A DNA stretch of 64,000 bases, taken from Gemmata massiliana (GTDB lineage Bacteria; Planctomycetota; Planctomycetia; Gemmatales; Gemmataceae). Position numbers and translations under genes: made by a program. Numbering within the stretch: the first letter of the stretch is position 1; each line of letters begins with the position of its first letter. Shown here piece by piece: positions 41,725 through 50,070 of the stretch. Below the pieces are notes generated by a model that had not been told where the DNA came from, did no database searches, and saw nothing but the letters and a program-made list of their open reading frames with translations. The stretch covers positions 495,906 through 559,905 of the forward strand of contig HG799466.1 of assembly GCA_000531095.1 (NCBI GenBank), given 5' to 3'.

Positions 41725-42909
41725 ATGCCAAGAGTTCCCGCGCCACGTCTTTGGAAAGACAAGTATTTCGTTACTGAAGCAGGCGGAAGAGGTATTAAAA
41801 TCCTCGCTCGAAAAGACGAGGGAATCGCGAAAGCGAAATCTGTACTTGCTGCTTACTTGAAGGAACTTGAGCAGGAGAAGAAGCTGCGTGAAGAGGGCGG
41901 ATTGATTCAAACCGACTCGCCCTTCACTGTTGCAGAGATTGCTGCCGAATTTGTCGCTCATAAGAAAGCCATAAAGTCAGAATCTACCGCCAAATTCCAC
42001 CAAAAGAATTTGTACAGGTGGGTTGAGTGGTATGGTCATCTCCCTGCAACGAAAATCACGTTAACGCATGGTGACCAGTACCTCGCCCAACTCAAGAAGC
42101 TTTACCCACCACTTAGCGCAGTTACGATTAACCACCACATTAGCTCGGCGCGCTCGGCACTTCGTTTCGCCGCCAAACGTGGACGCATTGCGAAGAACCC
42201 TTGGCCCACGGAAGACTTACCAAAACTGGCTGAACGACGACGTGAACGAACCATGACAGACGACGAATTCACGAAGCTAATCGCTGCTTGCGACAAGTGC
42301 ATTGCGTACCGCGGACTGGTTAGCCGTGAGGAGAACGCCCAATCAAGGAAGGATGTACTTTACATTCTTCGATTTACAGCAATGCGACCGGGCGAGCTTC
42401 GGAAGTTGCGCTGGGACCACCTATCTCCGACAGCTGACCTGATTCGCATCCCCGCACGCGAACAGAAAACAGGCACGACGGCTAAAATCCCAGAAGACCG
42501 CCTAATACCTGTAATGGAAGAAGGACAAGCGATTTTTCTCTCACGAAAGAAACAGTACGGCCACCAGCCACTGGTCTTCCCGAACTTGCTTGGTTTAAAG
42601 TGTTCCGACTCCCAATTCAGTCGCTATTTCTCACAGTTGCGTGACCGCGCAGGCCTCGGCGCTCCCGACCAGAACAATGAAAAGCTCGTGGCCTACTCAC
42701 TTCGGCACACGCGACTGTCAGAAGCTGCGCTACGTGAAAAATGGGCTTATCCACTTTTACAGCGAATGGCTGGACACGCCCGCGGTTCGCGCATTACCTC
42801 ACGTTACATCCATGCGGACGTAGAAGACCTCAAAAGAGCGGCAGAGGAAGGACAAAAGAATCGACAGGCTCTGGCCGAATCGCAGGCGTCAAAACCTAGG
42901 GAGGAATAA
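41725..42909 (+). CDS. int: Island tyrosine recombinase (integrase)
   Basis: 394 residues, ATG at 41725 with AGGAGA upstream. Core-binding domain about 68-155; catalytic domain 175-375 with R221 (AMRPGELRKL), K248 in EQKTG, R327 in YSLRHTRL, H351 in AGHARGS and Y361 in SRYIH. The residue usually histidine three before the second arginine is Y324. It resembles planctomycete phage/island integrases and should catalyse recombination in the tRNA-Gln 3' half. Codons are AT-richer than host genes. Confidence 0.88.
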   Translation: MPRVPAPRLWKDKYFVTEAGGRGIKILARKDEGIAKAKSVLAAYLKELEQEKKLREEGGLIQTDSPFTVAEIAAEFVAHKKAIKSESTAKFHQKNLYRWVEWYGHLPATKITLTHGDQYLAQLKKLYPPLSAVTINHHISSARSALRFAAKRGRIAKNPWPTEDLPKLAERRRERTMTDDEFTKLIAACDKCIAYRGLVSREENAQSRKDVLYILRFTAMRPGELRKLRWDHLSPTADLIRIPAREQKTGTTAKIPEDRLIPVMEEGQAIFLSRKKQYGHQPLVFPNLLGLKCSDSQFSRYFSQLRDRAGLGAPDQNNEKLVAYSLRHTRLSEAALREKWAYPLLQRMAGHARGSRITSRYIHADVEDLKRAAEEGQKNRQALAESQASKPREE

Positions 42910-42957
42910 AAGCTCAAAGCGCTCCGCTTTACGTCGGGGCATTTTGTCATCTCCCAT

Positions 42958-43326
42958 TCACATTGTGGTAGAACGCTTGGGGAAAAATTTATTAACTAGG
43001 TCTTGCCGACTCGTCTTTGATGGTCCTTGCTTAAGCAAATTCCCTTCCATCCAACTGGCAATGTGCGTGCGAGAAATACTGTACTTTGGCCTCTTTCCTG
43101 TTCCCGTATTCGCGCAAAGCAAATCACCTCGACGGATAGCGCGGCGAATATGCTTCGCTGAGAGGCCAGTATAATCCGCGGCCTGGGCAATCGACAGATA
43201 CTCTTGCTGTATCGCACGCTTAGAGCACAGAAGGGCTTTATGCAAGAGAATAAAGAGAGGCTTCACATCTGAAAGCACACTTTCAGCAATAAGTCGGATT
43301 GATTCGCGTGACGACTGTTCTTCCAT
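42958..43326 (-). CDS. HTH protein, possible excisionase
   Basis: 122 residues from the ATG at 43326. The C-terminal half, YLSIAQAADYTGLSAKHIRR then AIRRGDLLCANTGTGKRPKY and SRTHIASWME, is an excisionase/MerR-type HTH. The N-terminal 45 residues are helical (IRLIAESVLSDVKPLFILLH). It converges on the integrase with 48 bases between, suggesting a control or excision role. Confidence 0.65.
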   Translation of the reverse strand: MEEQSSRESIRLIAESVLSDVKPLFILLHKALLCSKRAIQQEYLSIAQAADYTGLSAKHIRRAIRRGDLLCANTGTGKRPKYSISRTHIASWMEGNLLKQGPSKTSRQDLVNKFFPKRSTTM

Positions 43327-43810
43327 AGACAAGCAAACTCCCCTCCGCAGCAAAGCGGGTAATGGGGCCTACTTGAACAAAGAGGAGCTACAATCGCCCA
43401 CATTTCAGAGCAAGCTGATGATGTAAGTGGTAGTTGCCGCTAGAGCCCGCTACCAAACAATACTCAATCTTATCAGATTAACGCGCAAGACGCAAGCAAA
43501 ATCACATACTGAACAAAAAACAAAATTGAGCGCTAAGCGTTAAGGGCAAATGACTTGTGATGAGTGCATTTCCAAGAATAGTGTTGAGTTTCTTGGCTAC
43601 CTGTGGGATAATCAAATTGTAAGGAGAAAGAGAAGTCACCCTCTTTCAAAGAAGCGGCGCCCTGCGATTGCCGTCCGGCAAACACAGTCCTCCAATATTA
43701 AATTAATAAATTAAATTGCGACAGAGCTGCACCTTGCTGTCTCTGGAGCCGCTTTTGCGCGCCGAAATTCCCCTAAATGTGGTTAGCCCTGTAGTAAAGG
43801 AGAGTGGTTA
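43327..43810. other. AT-rich noncoding stretch of the island
   Basis: 484 bases with stops in all frames and AT-rich tracts. It separates the leftward HTH gene from the rightward sigma-like gene, so promoters for both should lie here; no strong hexamer pair stands out. AAAGGAGAG near 43796-43804 is the ribosome site of the next gene. Confidence 0.5.
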
Positions 43811-44473
43811 TTGGTTGTGAAATTCAAATCAAAGGAAATCAAACGCAAATCGCGTCGCATTGCAAACGCAATTGAAATTGAAGGGCTGCAATGCTGGTAT
43901 GAGGTGCAAAAGCACCCTGCCGCGCCCGACTGGAATCGCATCTGGGCCATAGCAAGAGCAGTTCGCGACAATCACACTTCAGAGCCGCGCGTTTGCGATG
44001 GAGAGTTGCCACGCTTGGTCTGCGAGGTCGCGGAATACTGTTTCCGTACTTTCGACCCAACACGATGTAAACAGGAGAAAAGTCTTGAACATAATTTCAT
44101 CCAATTGTTTGAAAGGAAATTATGGTCTAAAATTAATAATTCAAGGCGTCGACGAAAGATAGAATTAATGCTCCGAGAGGTCACATCTGACATTTGCGAG
44201 GAGCGCGCGGACGGCCGAAAAGCCGCCTTATCAGCTTGTGTTCAGCTAGCTTTAACAGGTCTATCCCCCCAAGACCAAGAAATAATCAGATTAATCTATT
44301 GGGAAAACCGCTCATTGACCCAAGTTTCGGCCCATTTGGGAATTGGGAAGACTACTGCATGGGAGAGGCACAACAGGGCTCTCATGGCTTTCCGCGTGAA
44401 TTTCGAGCGCGATTATTGGCCCTACTCCTCGCAGATGTTGCAATTAAATCGAATTTGCCCATTGTTCCATTAA
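43811..44473 (+). CDS. Sigma-70-family-like protein, TTG start
   Basis: 220 residues from the TTG at 43811, with AAGGAG in the right place; a GTG lies two codons on. The C-terminal part, LSPQDQEIIRLIYWENRSLT, QVSAHLGIGKTTAWERHNRA, is a region-4-like HTH that binds -35 elements. The N-terminal half is helical with a basic segment KLWSKINNSRRRRKIELMLRE but only weakly like region 2. It may be a divergent ECF-like factor or a sigma-like activator driving island genes. Confidence 0.6.
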   Translation: MVVKFKSKEIKRKSRRIANAIEIEGLQCWYEVQKHPAAPDWNRIWAIARAVRDNHTSEPRVCDGELPRLVCEVAEYCFRTFDPTRCKQEKSLEHNFIQLFERKLWSKINNSRRRRKIELMLREVTSDICEERADGRKAALSACVQLALTGLSPQDQEIIRLIYWENRSLTQVSAHLGIGKTTAWERHNRALMAFRVNFERDYWPYSSQMLQLNRICPLFH

Positions 44474-44885
44474 AAAATGAAATCCGCCGAACGAAAGGCC
44501 TGTTGGCTGGGTATTTCTGTTTGCCTTTCGAGAGGAGCAAATCGCCCTCTCCCAGATGAGGCTCTTAAAGAATAAGCAGGGAAAAGTCATGTGCACACAT
44601 CTCCTGCCTATTAAATTATGATTATCAAAAATTAAAATGACAAGAAAACAGAACGCTTGCTGAACTCCGTTGACTTCTTCACAAAACCACTTCTCTTCCC
44701 GAGAAGCCCTGCTGAAATCTCGAGTTCTGCAAGTCAATTTACTGGGCTGCGCCCCCTCTAAACGGCTCGATGCGCCTTAAGCCTAAACAATTATTAAAAA
44801 AATCATTCGCAGCACCGCGAGTGACACCCGAATCGCCCGCGACACGTGTTTATAAACCCAATGCTATTATTAAAAAAGGAAAATT
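44474..44885. other. Noncoding stretch of the island
   Basis: 412 AT-rich bases. A 97-codon leftward frame (44444-44737) exists but overlaps the sigma-like gene end and has no ribosome site or protein-like composition. AAAGGA just before 44886 serves the next gene. Confidence 0.5.
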
Positions 44886-45494
44886 ATGATAAATTACAAA
44901 AAAGAACGAACGCCAATAGAATCCACAAACGCAATTGCGCACGCAGTACGCCAAGCAGTCTGCGACGCCACGTCCTCCACAGGATTTCGACGATGCCATA
45001 TAGAGGCGCACGTTGGGGCAAAAATCGCTTCCGCATTCACTAGCACCAATTACGAATTTAAGGCCGTAAGCCTGACGCTCCTAATCAATCATGCGCTTGG
45101 CGCCACTTGGTGGGACTACCCGTCGCAAATAGGCGAACTTCGAGCACAAACGCATGCAACTCCAGAATTTACCGATAGATGGCAAATTGAGCACTGCTTC
45201 GCAATAAGCGACGATGATGAGATAATTGATTTTTCTAGTTGGCAATACAAAGAATATTTCAAGCGCAAGTACGATGTCAAATGGGACTTTTCGCCCTCAT
45301 ACTTTTGGGGACCGTTGACCGACGTCCCATTCCGCTACCGTCGATGGTACCCGCTGCATGGTGCAGCAGATGTCACCAGTGAGGTTGAAGAATTGCTTGA
45401 AAAGCGCGACCTCAAAATTGTCAATACTGCCCTACAAAATGCGCACAATTCGCTTACGAATCAAGGGTTCATGCCCGTGAGCCTAACCGTTTGA
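44886..45494 (+). CDS. Island orphan protein
   Basis: 202 residues. N-terminus INYKKERTPIESTNAIAHAV. The middle, DRWQIEHCFAISDDDEIIDF then SSWQYKEYFKRKYDV, places His, Cys and Asp in a pattern reminiscent of papain- or transglutaminase-like folds (H..., D near a DxxIID turn), but the nucleophile is not clear. WDFSPSYFWGPLTDVPFRYR follows. Not recognised. RBS AAAGGA. Its codon use matches the sigma-like gene, so they may be one cargo unit. Confidence 0.55.
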   Translation: MINYKKERTPIESTNAIAHAVRQAVCDATSSTGFRRCHIEAHVGAKIASAFTSTNYEFKAVSLTLLINHALGATWWDYPSQIGELRAQTHATPEFTDRWQIEHCFAISDDDEIIDFSSWQYKEYFKRKYDVKWDFSPSYFWGPLTDVPFRYRRWYPLHGAADVTSEVEELLEKRDLKIVNTALQNAHNSLTNQGFMPVSLTV

Positions 45495-45756
45495 CACCTC
45501 ACAACGGGGGGAATGGCCACGTGTTTTCCCCTGCGCATTGGAAAAATCTGTTATCTCCTGCCCCTCTTCGCAAAAGAGGGGTTATTTCATTTGCAGTTTC
45601 AAACACCAGTATTTGACCGGGAAAGATTTGGTGAAACAGTTTACAGAATTGCAGGCCGTGCTGTGCGTGCAGCAGCCGCTAGTTCCACCACCCCCGGTTG
45701 TAATAGCCCCTGAACGAAAAAACGGGGTACCCCTCAAACACTTCTTCCTGCTGATA

Positions 45757-46305
45757 CTACCGCTTGAGTTTCGCGGAGATTGCTTGGAACTGCTCAAGGG
45801 CGGTCTCCAGGTCATCGGAGATTTCGTCGGCCAGTACGTCGGGCTTGGGCAGGTCTTCGCTGTCCTCCAGGCTCTTGTCTTTCAGCCAGAAGATGTCCAG
45901 GCTCACTTTGTCACGCTTCACCAAGTCGTCGTAGTCGAACGAGCGCCAGCAACCGTCTGTGTTCGCTTCACTCCAAGTCGGCTTACGCAAGTGCCGTTTG
46001 CCCGGCTTATAGCACTCCACAAACTCGTCCAAGTCGCTTCGCTTCAATGCGTTAGTCTTCAACGTGAAGTGTTTGTTCGTCCGGAGGTCGTAGACCCAAA
46101 GTTTAGTCGTCCAGGGTTGCTCGCGCGCGGGTTTGGCGTCGAAAAACAGCACACTGGCCTTCACCCCTTGGGCGTAGAAAATTCCAGTCGGCAGACGAAG
46201 TAGCGTGTGGACATCGAATTGCCGCAGCAGGTTCGCGCGGACCTTCTCTCCCGCGCCGCCCTCGAACAGCACGTTGTCCGGCACCACGATGACACACCAG
46301 CTGTT
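45757..46305 (-). pseudogene. hsdM: Type I methyltransferase (HsdM), C-terminal remnant
   Basis: About 180 residues: VIVVPDNVLFEGGAGEKVRA, HTLLRLPTGIFYAQGVKASV, then LWVYDLRTNKHFTLKTNALK and ISDDLETALEQFQAISAKLK, all standard for the back end of HsdM. The SAM-binding and NPPF motifs are absent because the gene is cut at about 46305, where unrelated sequence begins. No hsdS or hsdR follows. Inactive remnant of a restriction-modification system. Confidence 0.85.
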
Positions 46306-46472
46306 TATCTTTTTTCACAACGCATGTTGTTGCAAAGTAACACCTTGCGCCTTTTGCTTTTGTGTTTCGGAAGTTGTTAACCGGGGTAGCCGCCTCCCTG
46401 TTGACGTACTAACATAATACCAGGGCACCTGTTTGCTTTTTTCTGACTAACCCTATTCTTCGGGTTGTATCC

Positions 46473-47606
46473 ATGACCATCGCCCTGTCGTGCCACTCTT
46501 GCGGCGCTAAGATGACCGCGCCTGATGCTGCAGCTGGGCGGAAAGCCCCGTGCCCCAAATGCCGGACGAATGTCGTCGTTCCTACCCTCAACGCCACTCT
46601 CGAAGACGGCTTAGATATTGAGGCCCGCGCAGCCACCTTACTCACTGAAAACGATGGCGAATCCCGTAAGTTGAAAGGCCAAACCAGGGAACGCGACCTC
46701 GAAATGGGAGCAACGCTTCCTCCGAGTGGCAAGCGTACAAATAATCGCCATTCCAATCTATCGAATGATTTTACTGCAGCGGATTTGGAAATTCCACCGT
46801 CACACAATCATGCGGAAGGCACTGGTAATTCGGGAACACGGGAGGCGACGGAGCAGGTTCCACGAGTGCGACGGACGCTTACTGAACGGGTACCACAAGA
46901 ATCGGGTGAGGCCGAGACTGACTCTTCCGACCATTGCTCTCTCCCGTCTCTACCCAAAGCTGATTGGTATTACTTCCAAGGCGATGAGCGAAAAGGCCCA
47001 ATTTCTCTGCGCGTTCTTAAACAGATGGTGGATTCTGGCTCGCTCGCCCCTACTGACTTGGTTTGGAAACAAGGGTGGGAAGAATGGGAACCGGCCGGTT
47101 CCCGACCGGAGCTTTTTGCTACCGCACGGAATAATCACCGCGAAAATGGCGAAGGTATTTCTACACCTCGTCCGAATCGCGAGCATCCTAACTCTGAACC
47201 CCCGCAACCTTCTTCGGGTACCCCAACCGCGCGGGGGCTTATCTTGACACTGCTCCTGCTTGCGGGCGGCGGCATAATCGTATTTGTTGTCTTTGGCACT
47301 TCTTCACCGAGCGTCACTTCCACTTCCCCACGCCCTGCATCTACAGAGAACACACCTAATTCCAGCGACAGAAATCCGGGAAAAAAGCTAACTAGTGAAA
47401 ATTACGCCAAGGTAAATATCGGCACTTTTTATTCAGACGTAAAGCTAATACTAGGGCCTCCGAACACTGAGGATGGCGACGCTAACAGTACGCATGCATA
47501 CTGGAAAGAAGGTGACGTTCATATTCATGTCGTTGTCGAACGGCCCGGCGGCGACATATTTAAACCATTAGTTGTCAAAAATAAATGGCACACCGGCCTT
47601 AAGTGA
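46473..47606 (+). CDS. Zinc-ribbon, GYF_2, single-span membrane protein
   Basis: 377 residues: an N-terminal zinc ribbon (CHSCGAKMTAP...CPKCRTNVVVP), a disordered region, a GYF_2 domain at about 165-215 (DWYYFQGDERKGPISLRVLK, LVWKQGWEEWEPAG), a transmembrane helix (GLILTLLLLAGGGIIVFVVF) near 255-275, then a Ser/Thr linker and a C-terminal SmpA/BamE-like domain (YAKVNIGTFYSDVKLILGPP). This modular build is frequent in Gemmata proteins, so it may be a host gene captured by the island. Function unknown. Confidence 0.75.
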   Translation: MTIALSCHSCGAKMTAPDAAAGRKAPCPKCRTNVVVPTLNATLEDGLDIEARAATLLTENDGESRKLKGQTRERDLEMGATLPPSGKRTNNRHSNLSNDFTAADLEIPPSHNHAEGTGNSGTREATEQVPRVRRTLTERVPQESGEAETDSSDHCSLPSLPKADWYYFQGDERKGPISLRVLKQMVDSGSLAPTDLVWKQGWEEWEPAGSRPELFATARNNHRENGEGISTPRPNREHPNSEPPQPSSGTPTARGLILTLLLLAGGGIIVFVVFGTSSPSVTSTSPRPASTENTPNSSDRNPGKKLTSENYAKVNIGTFYSDVKLILGPPNTEDGDANSTHAYWKEGDVHIHVVVERPGGDIFKPLVVKNKWHTGLK

Positions 47607-47937
47607 TGAGCGGCCATTCTAGCAAAACGGTCTTATTTTATCCAATCAGTAATATCAATCTATGTTCGGTCCTCTTCCAAATTCCGTGTAGAAGGTCAAT
47701 TCAGGTGCCACAGTACGCTATTTTCTGTGCCTGTTGTGTGCGTACCTGTTACTCCGCTATTTACCCAAACGAATGACAGTAACGAAAACGGCGGCCTCTT
47801 CTCTCCTGCGAACGTTACGCCCTGAATCTCGCGGAGAGGGCGGCAGGTGCTCAATCACGGGTTCGAGGACGTCGGCGAGCACGTTGGGAAGGTCTGCTCT
47901 GTTGTCCACACCTTTCGACCGCCACACTATCGCCACA

Positions 47938-48138
47938 CTATTTTTCCAGTGGCTCTGGCTCGTTGTTTTGCGGGAGTAGGAGGTCCGCAGCTTTTTTCAG
48001 AATCTCCGAACGGTCGAAGGCCTTTGCCGCGTCCAAATAATGCCGAGCCGTTTGGGGGTCTACACCCATTGCTTGCGCAGTCGCGTCGATGCTCTGAGTC
48101 GCCGTTTCCGGATTATTTCCCTCAGGCAATCGGCCCAA
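47938..48138 (-). CDS. Short helical frame near the island end, doubtful
   Basis: 66 residues: TQSIDATAQAMGVDPQTARH, YLDAAKAFDRSEILKKAADL. Protein-like composition with a possible HTH, but no ribosome site is evident and the start (48138) may be inside a longer broken frame. It could be the end of a decayed gene. Bases 47607-47937 and 48139-48577 show nothing else. Confidence 0.3.
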   Translation of the reverse strand: MGRLPEGNNPETATQSIDATAQAMGVDPQTARHYLDAAKAFDRSEILKKAADLLLPQNNEPEPLEK

Positions 48139-48577
48139 TTGCTGTCGGAGACAGACTGACTATTTACTTCCGACAAATAGAAGTGCTTGTTGCTATTTCT
48201 TCGGGTCAAAGCAGAGGTTCTGCGCAGGTGTTCGTAGAAGACAGCACCGGTCGCCGTCACTACGGCGTACTCCCGCTTCCAGCAGGACTTCCACTGCCTG
48301 GAGTGCCCGCTGTTTAGAGGGTGTCGGACATGCAAATCAGCTCGGTTGAAGCGTATGCCACCGTTGCATTTTAAGGCGAAGTTGCCGCGCTTGAAGTGAT
48401 TTGTTCAAAGATATCGGAGGTACGGTTTCGGGTACGGCTTCCCCAGGTTAAAAGGGACCAAACTGGGCCAATGGCTGCTAGCAAGCTGAAGGCGCCGCTG
48501 ACAAAGTAGCGATACAAACACTTTACGGACAACATCTTATATAAATCTCTTCGCACGGAGACTCTTGCGCCCAATCA

Positions 48578-48622
48578 ATTTTGGTTCTCTTTGTCTAGGT
48601 TCGAATCCTAGCCGGGTAACTC
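48578..48622. repeat. attR-type 45-bp direct repeat
   Basis: Identical to 41549-41593. Here only the tRNA 3' half is present, without acceptor 5' strand or D-arm, so it is not a functional tRNA but the displaced target sequence. Confidence 0.92.
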
Positions 48623-48729
48623 TCTATCTTCGCATCATTTCGCACTGCGCCGCAAGTTACCGTAGTAACAGCCACTTCGGGATTCTCAATGTCGCCCAAC
48701 TGTGATACTGTGCGACTACTTGCGGTAAC

Positions 48730-48905
48730 CTACTGCGCCGCTTTTTGCGCCACATCTAACCCGGTCGCCCGCCGGAAGTCAGTTTCGGTAATCGTCAGGT
48801 AATGTTTCCCCGCGACGGGAACCGTGTGCCCGGCCCACGCCGCAACTGCGTGGATCGGATGATCTTTGGCCCAATCGGTGACACAACTCGATCGCATCAC
48901 GCGGA
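48730..48905 (-). pseudogene. C-terminal relic of a second tyrosine recombinase
   Basis: The minus-strand frame ending in TAG at 48730 reads MRSSCVTDWAKDHPIHAVAA, WAGHTVPVAGKHYLTITETD, FRRATGLDVAQKAAQ. This is the end of a planctomycete integrase: the histidine in WAGH and nucleophile in KHYL are kept, but everything upstream of about 48905 is lost. It is unrelated to the island's own integrase and lies just outside the right repeat, so it comes from an earlier element in the same tRNA. Confidence 0.7.
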
Positions 48906-49093
48906 AGGGCCGGGACGAGCGCCGTGCACGGTGCTGGTCCCGGCTCGCGGCGCTGAGCCTGGGCTTCAGTCCGCCAGGGGTTGCACTAGTGTTTCACCCC
49001 CTGGCTACGCGCTGCTGCCCCTATGGGGCTAAAAACGCTCCGCTGTTTGATCCGCGTAATCTGCGCTATCCGCGGCTCTTTTGTTTATGCGGA
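48906..49093. repeat. Intergenic GC-rich repeat-type sequence
   Basis: No gene. Contains the paired elements CCAGGGG (48973-48979) and CCCCTGG (48999-49005) with GTTGCACTAGTGTTTCA between, and GCCCCTATGGGGC. It looks like the dispersed intergenic repeats of planctomycete genomes; copy number elsewhere cannot be judged here. Confidence 0.45.
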
Positions 49094-49858
49094 TCACGCG
49101 ATTGGCAAACGCAGTTCGATCAGGAACCGGTCCAATTCTTCGGCCGGCGGTTCTGTGGGGAGCGCGCTCGCTTCGTAGGCCGCGTTCAGGCGCGTTTCCC
49201 ATTCGTCAAGTTGCCGCGTGTGGAACGCGACGTCTACCGCGCTGAGCGTGCCGAACTCGGCGTTCGCTTTGCGCGCGATTAGCTCCGGGATGAAAGTCAG
49301 CCGGAACCGCTCGTTAAGGGTAGGGAGGTGCGTTTGCACTTCGCCCGTTTCGAGCAGGTGGACGCCGGTGAGCGCGACACGATAGGCGTACAGGAGCGTT
49401 TTCGCGCGCTTCTCCGTCTCCTTCTCGAAGAGTTTCCGCTGCGTGTGCAGGAACCCGCGGTAGTGGTTGTAACAGTGCTTGGTGACGCATTTTTGCGCGA
49501 GCGGGCGCAGTTGTACGAGGAAGTCCGCGCCGTGGGCGACGAGCGGCGAGAAGACCTGTTCGAGTACATAGCCGTTGTGCTTGCACATCAGGCGAAGGTA
49601 CTTGCCGACCTCGTGGCTCACGGCTTCCACCTCGCGCCCCACCAGCCCGCCCCTCGGCTCAACGGTGTCCGTGGGCGGTCGCAAACCGACGATCGCACGC
49701 AGCGGCGCGAGGAAGCACCCGCGCAGGTCGATGTCGCTGTCCGCCGAGGGGAACCCGTAGACGTGCGACCCGCTGACCACCCAGAACAGAGCGGTCGGCA
49801 CGCGCTCGTTACCCCAGCGCGCGAGCGCGGGTAAGTCGAGGTCATGGGTGGTGGTCAT
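49094..49858 (-). CDS. Nucleotidyltransferase of the YcgL/RlaP type
   Basis: 254 residues. VSGSHVYGFPSADSDIDLRG is the polymerase-beta nucleotidyltransferase motif (GS...DxD), followed by CFLAPLRAIVGLRPP. The middle carries KYLRLMCKHNGYVLEQVFSP and HYRGFLHTQRKLF, and the end GEVQTHLPTLNERF, all as in the COG3541-type family. Related enzymes transfer nucleotides to small molecules, RNA or protein; the substrate of this one is unknown. An independent rightward gene follows on the other strand. Confidence 0.8.
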   Translation of the reverse strand: MTTTHDLDLPALARWGNERVPTALFWVVSGSHVYGFPSADSDIDLRGCFLAPLRAIVGLRPPTDTVEPRGGLVGREVEAVSHEVGKYLRLMCKHNGYVLEQVFSPLVAHGADFLVQLRPLAQKCVTKHCYNHYRGFLHTQRKLFEKETEKRAKTLLYAYRVALTGVHLLETGEVQTHLPTLNERFRLTFIPELIARKANAEFGTLSAVDVAFHTRQLDEWETRLNAAYEASALPTEPPAEELDRFLIELRLPIA

Positions 49859-50070
49859 GCTCTCCCCTGGGGCCGCGGATGGCTCGTCCGCTTTTCATCA
49901 CTAGTCAGGAGTCACCCCGAGGGGTAGAGGTTCGGCGTTACGCGCGTGGGAAACGTAACTCTGGCGATTGCTAGAGCGAAAGGTGCGGGCAGAGGTATTG
50001 ACTTGGTTGTTGCTGCGGCTGATGATTGTCGGCGTGCCCTCGTGTCGAAGTTGACCGCAAGGTGCCCCTC

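Larger units (their letters stand above)
41549..48622. mobile_element. 7.1-kb integrative island in tRNA-Gln
   Basis: Bounded by identical 45-bp repeats, with its own tyrosine recombinase beginning 131 bases inside the left end, visibly lower GC and different codon use from the flanks. Cargo: HTH protein, sigma-like protein, a 202-residue orphan, a truncated hsdM and a zinc-ribbon/GYF membrane protein. No replication, capsid or conjugation gene is seen, so it is either a satellite-type element or a decayed defence island. Confidence 0.9.

Noticed and set aside
44444..44737. 97-codon leftward frame in the island
   Set aside because: No ribosome site, overlaps the end of the sigma-like gene, odd composition; treated as noncoding.
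45582..45815. 77-codon leftward frame after hsdM as an hsdS start
   Set aside because: It overlaps the hsdM end in another frame and lacks HsdS features.
48578..48622. Possible second tRNA-Gln
   Set aside because: Only the 3' half is present; no acceptor 5' strand or D-arm, so it is an attachment-site copy.
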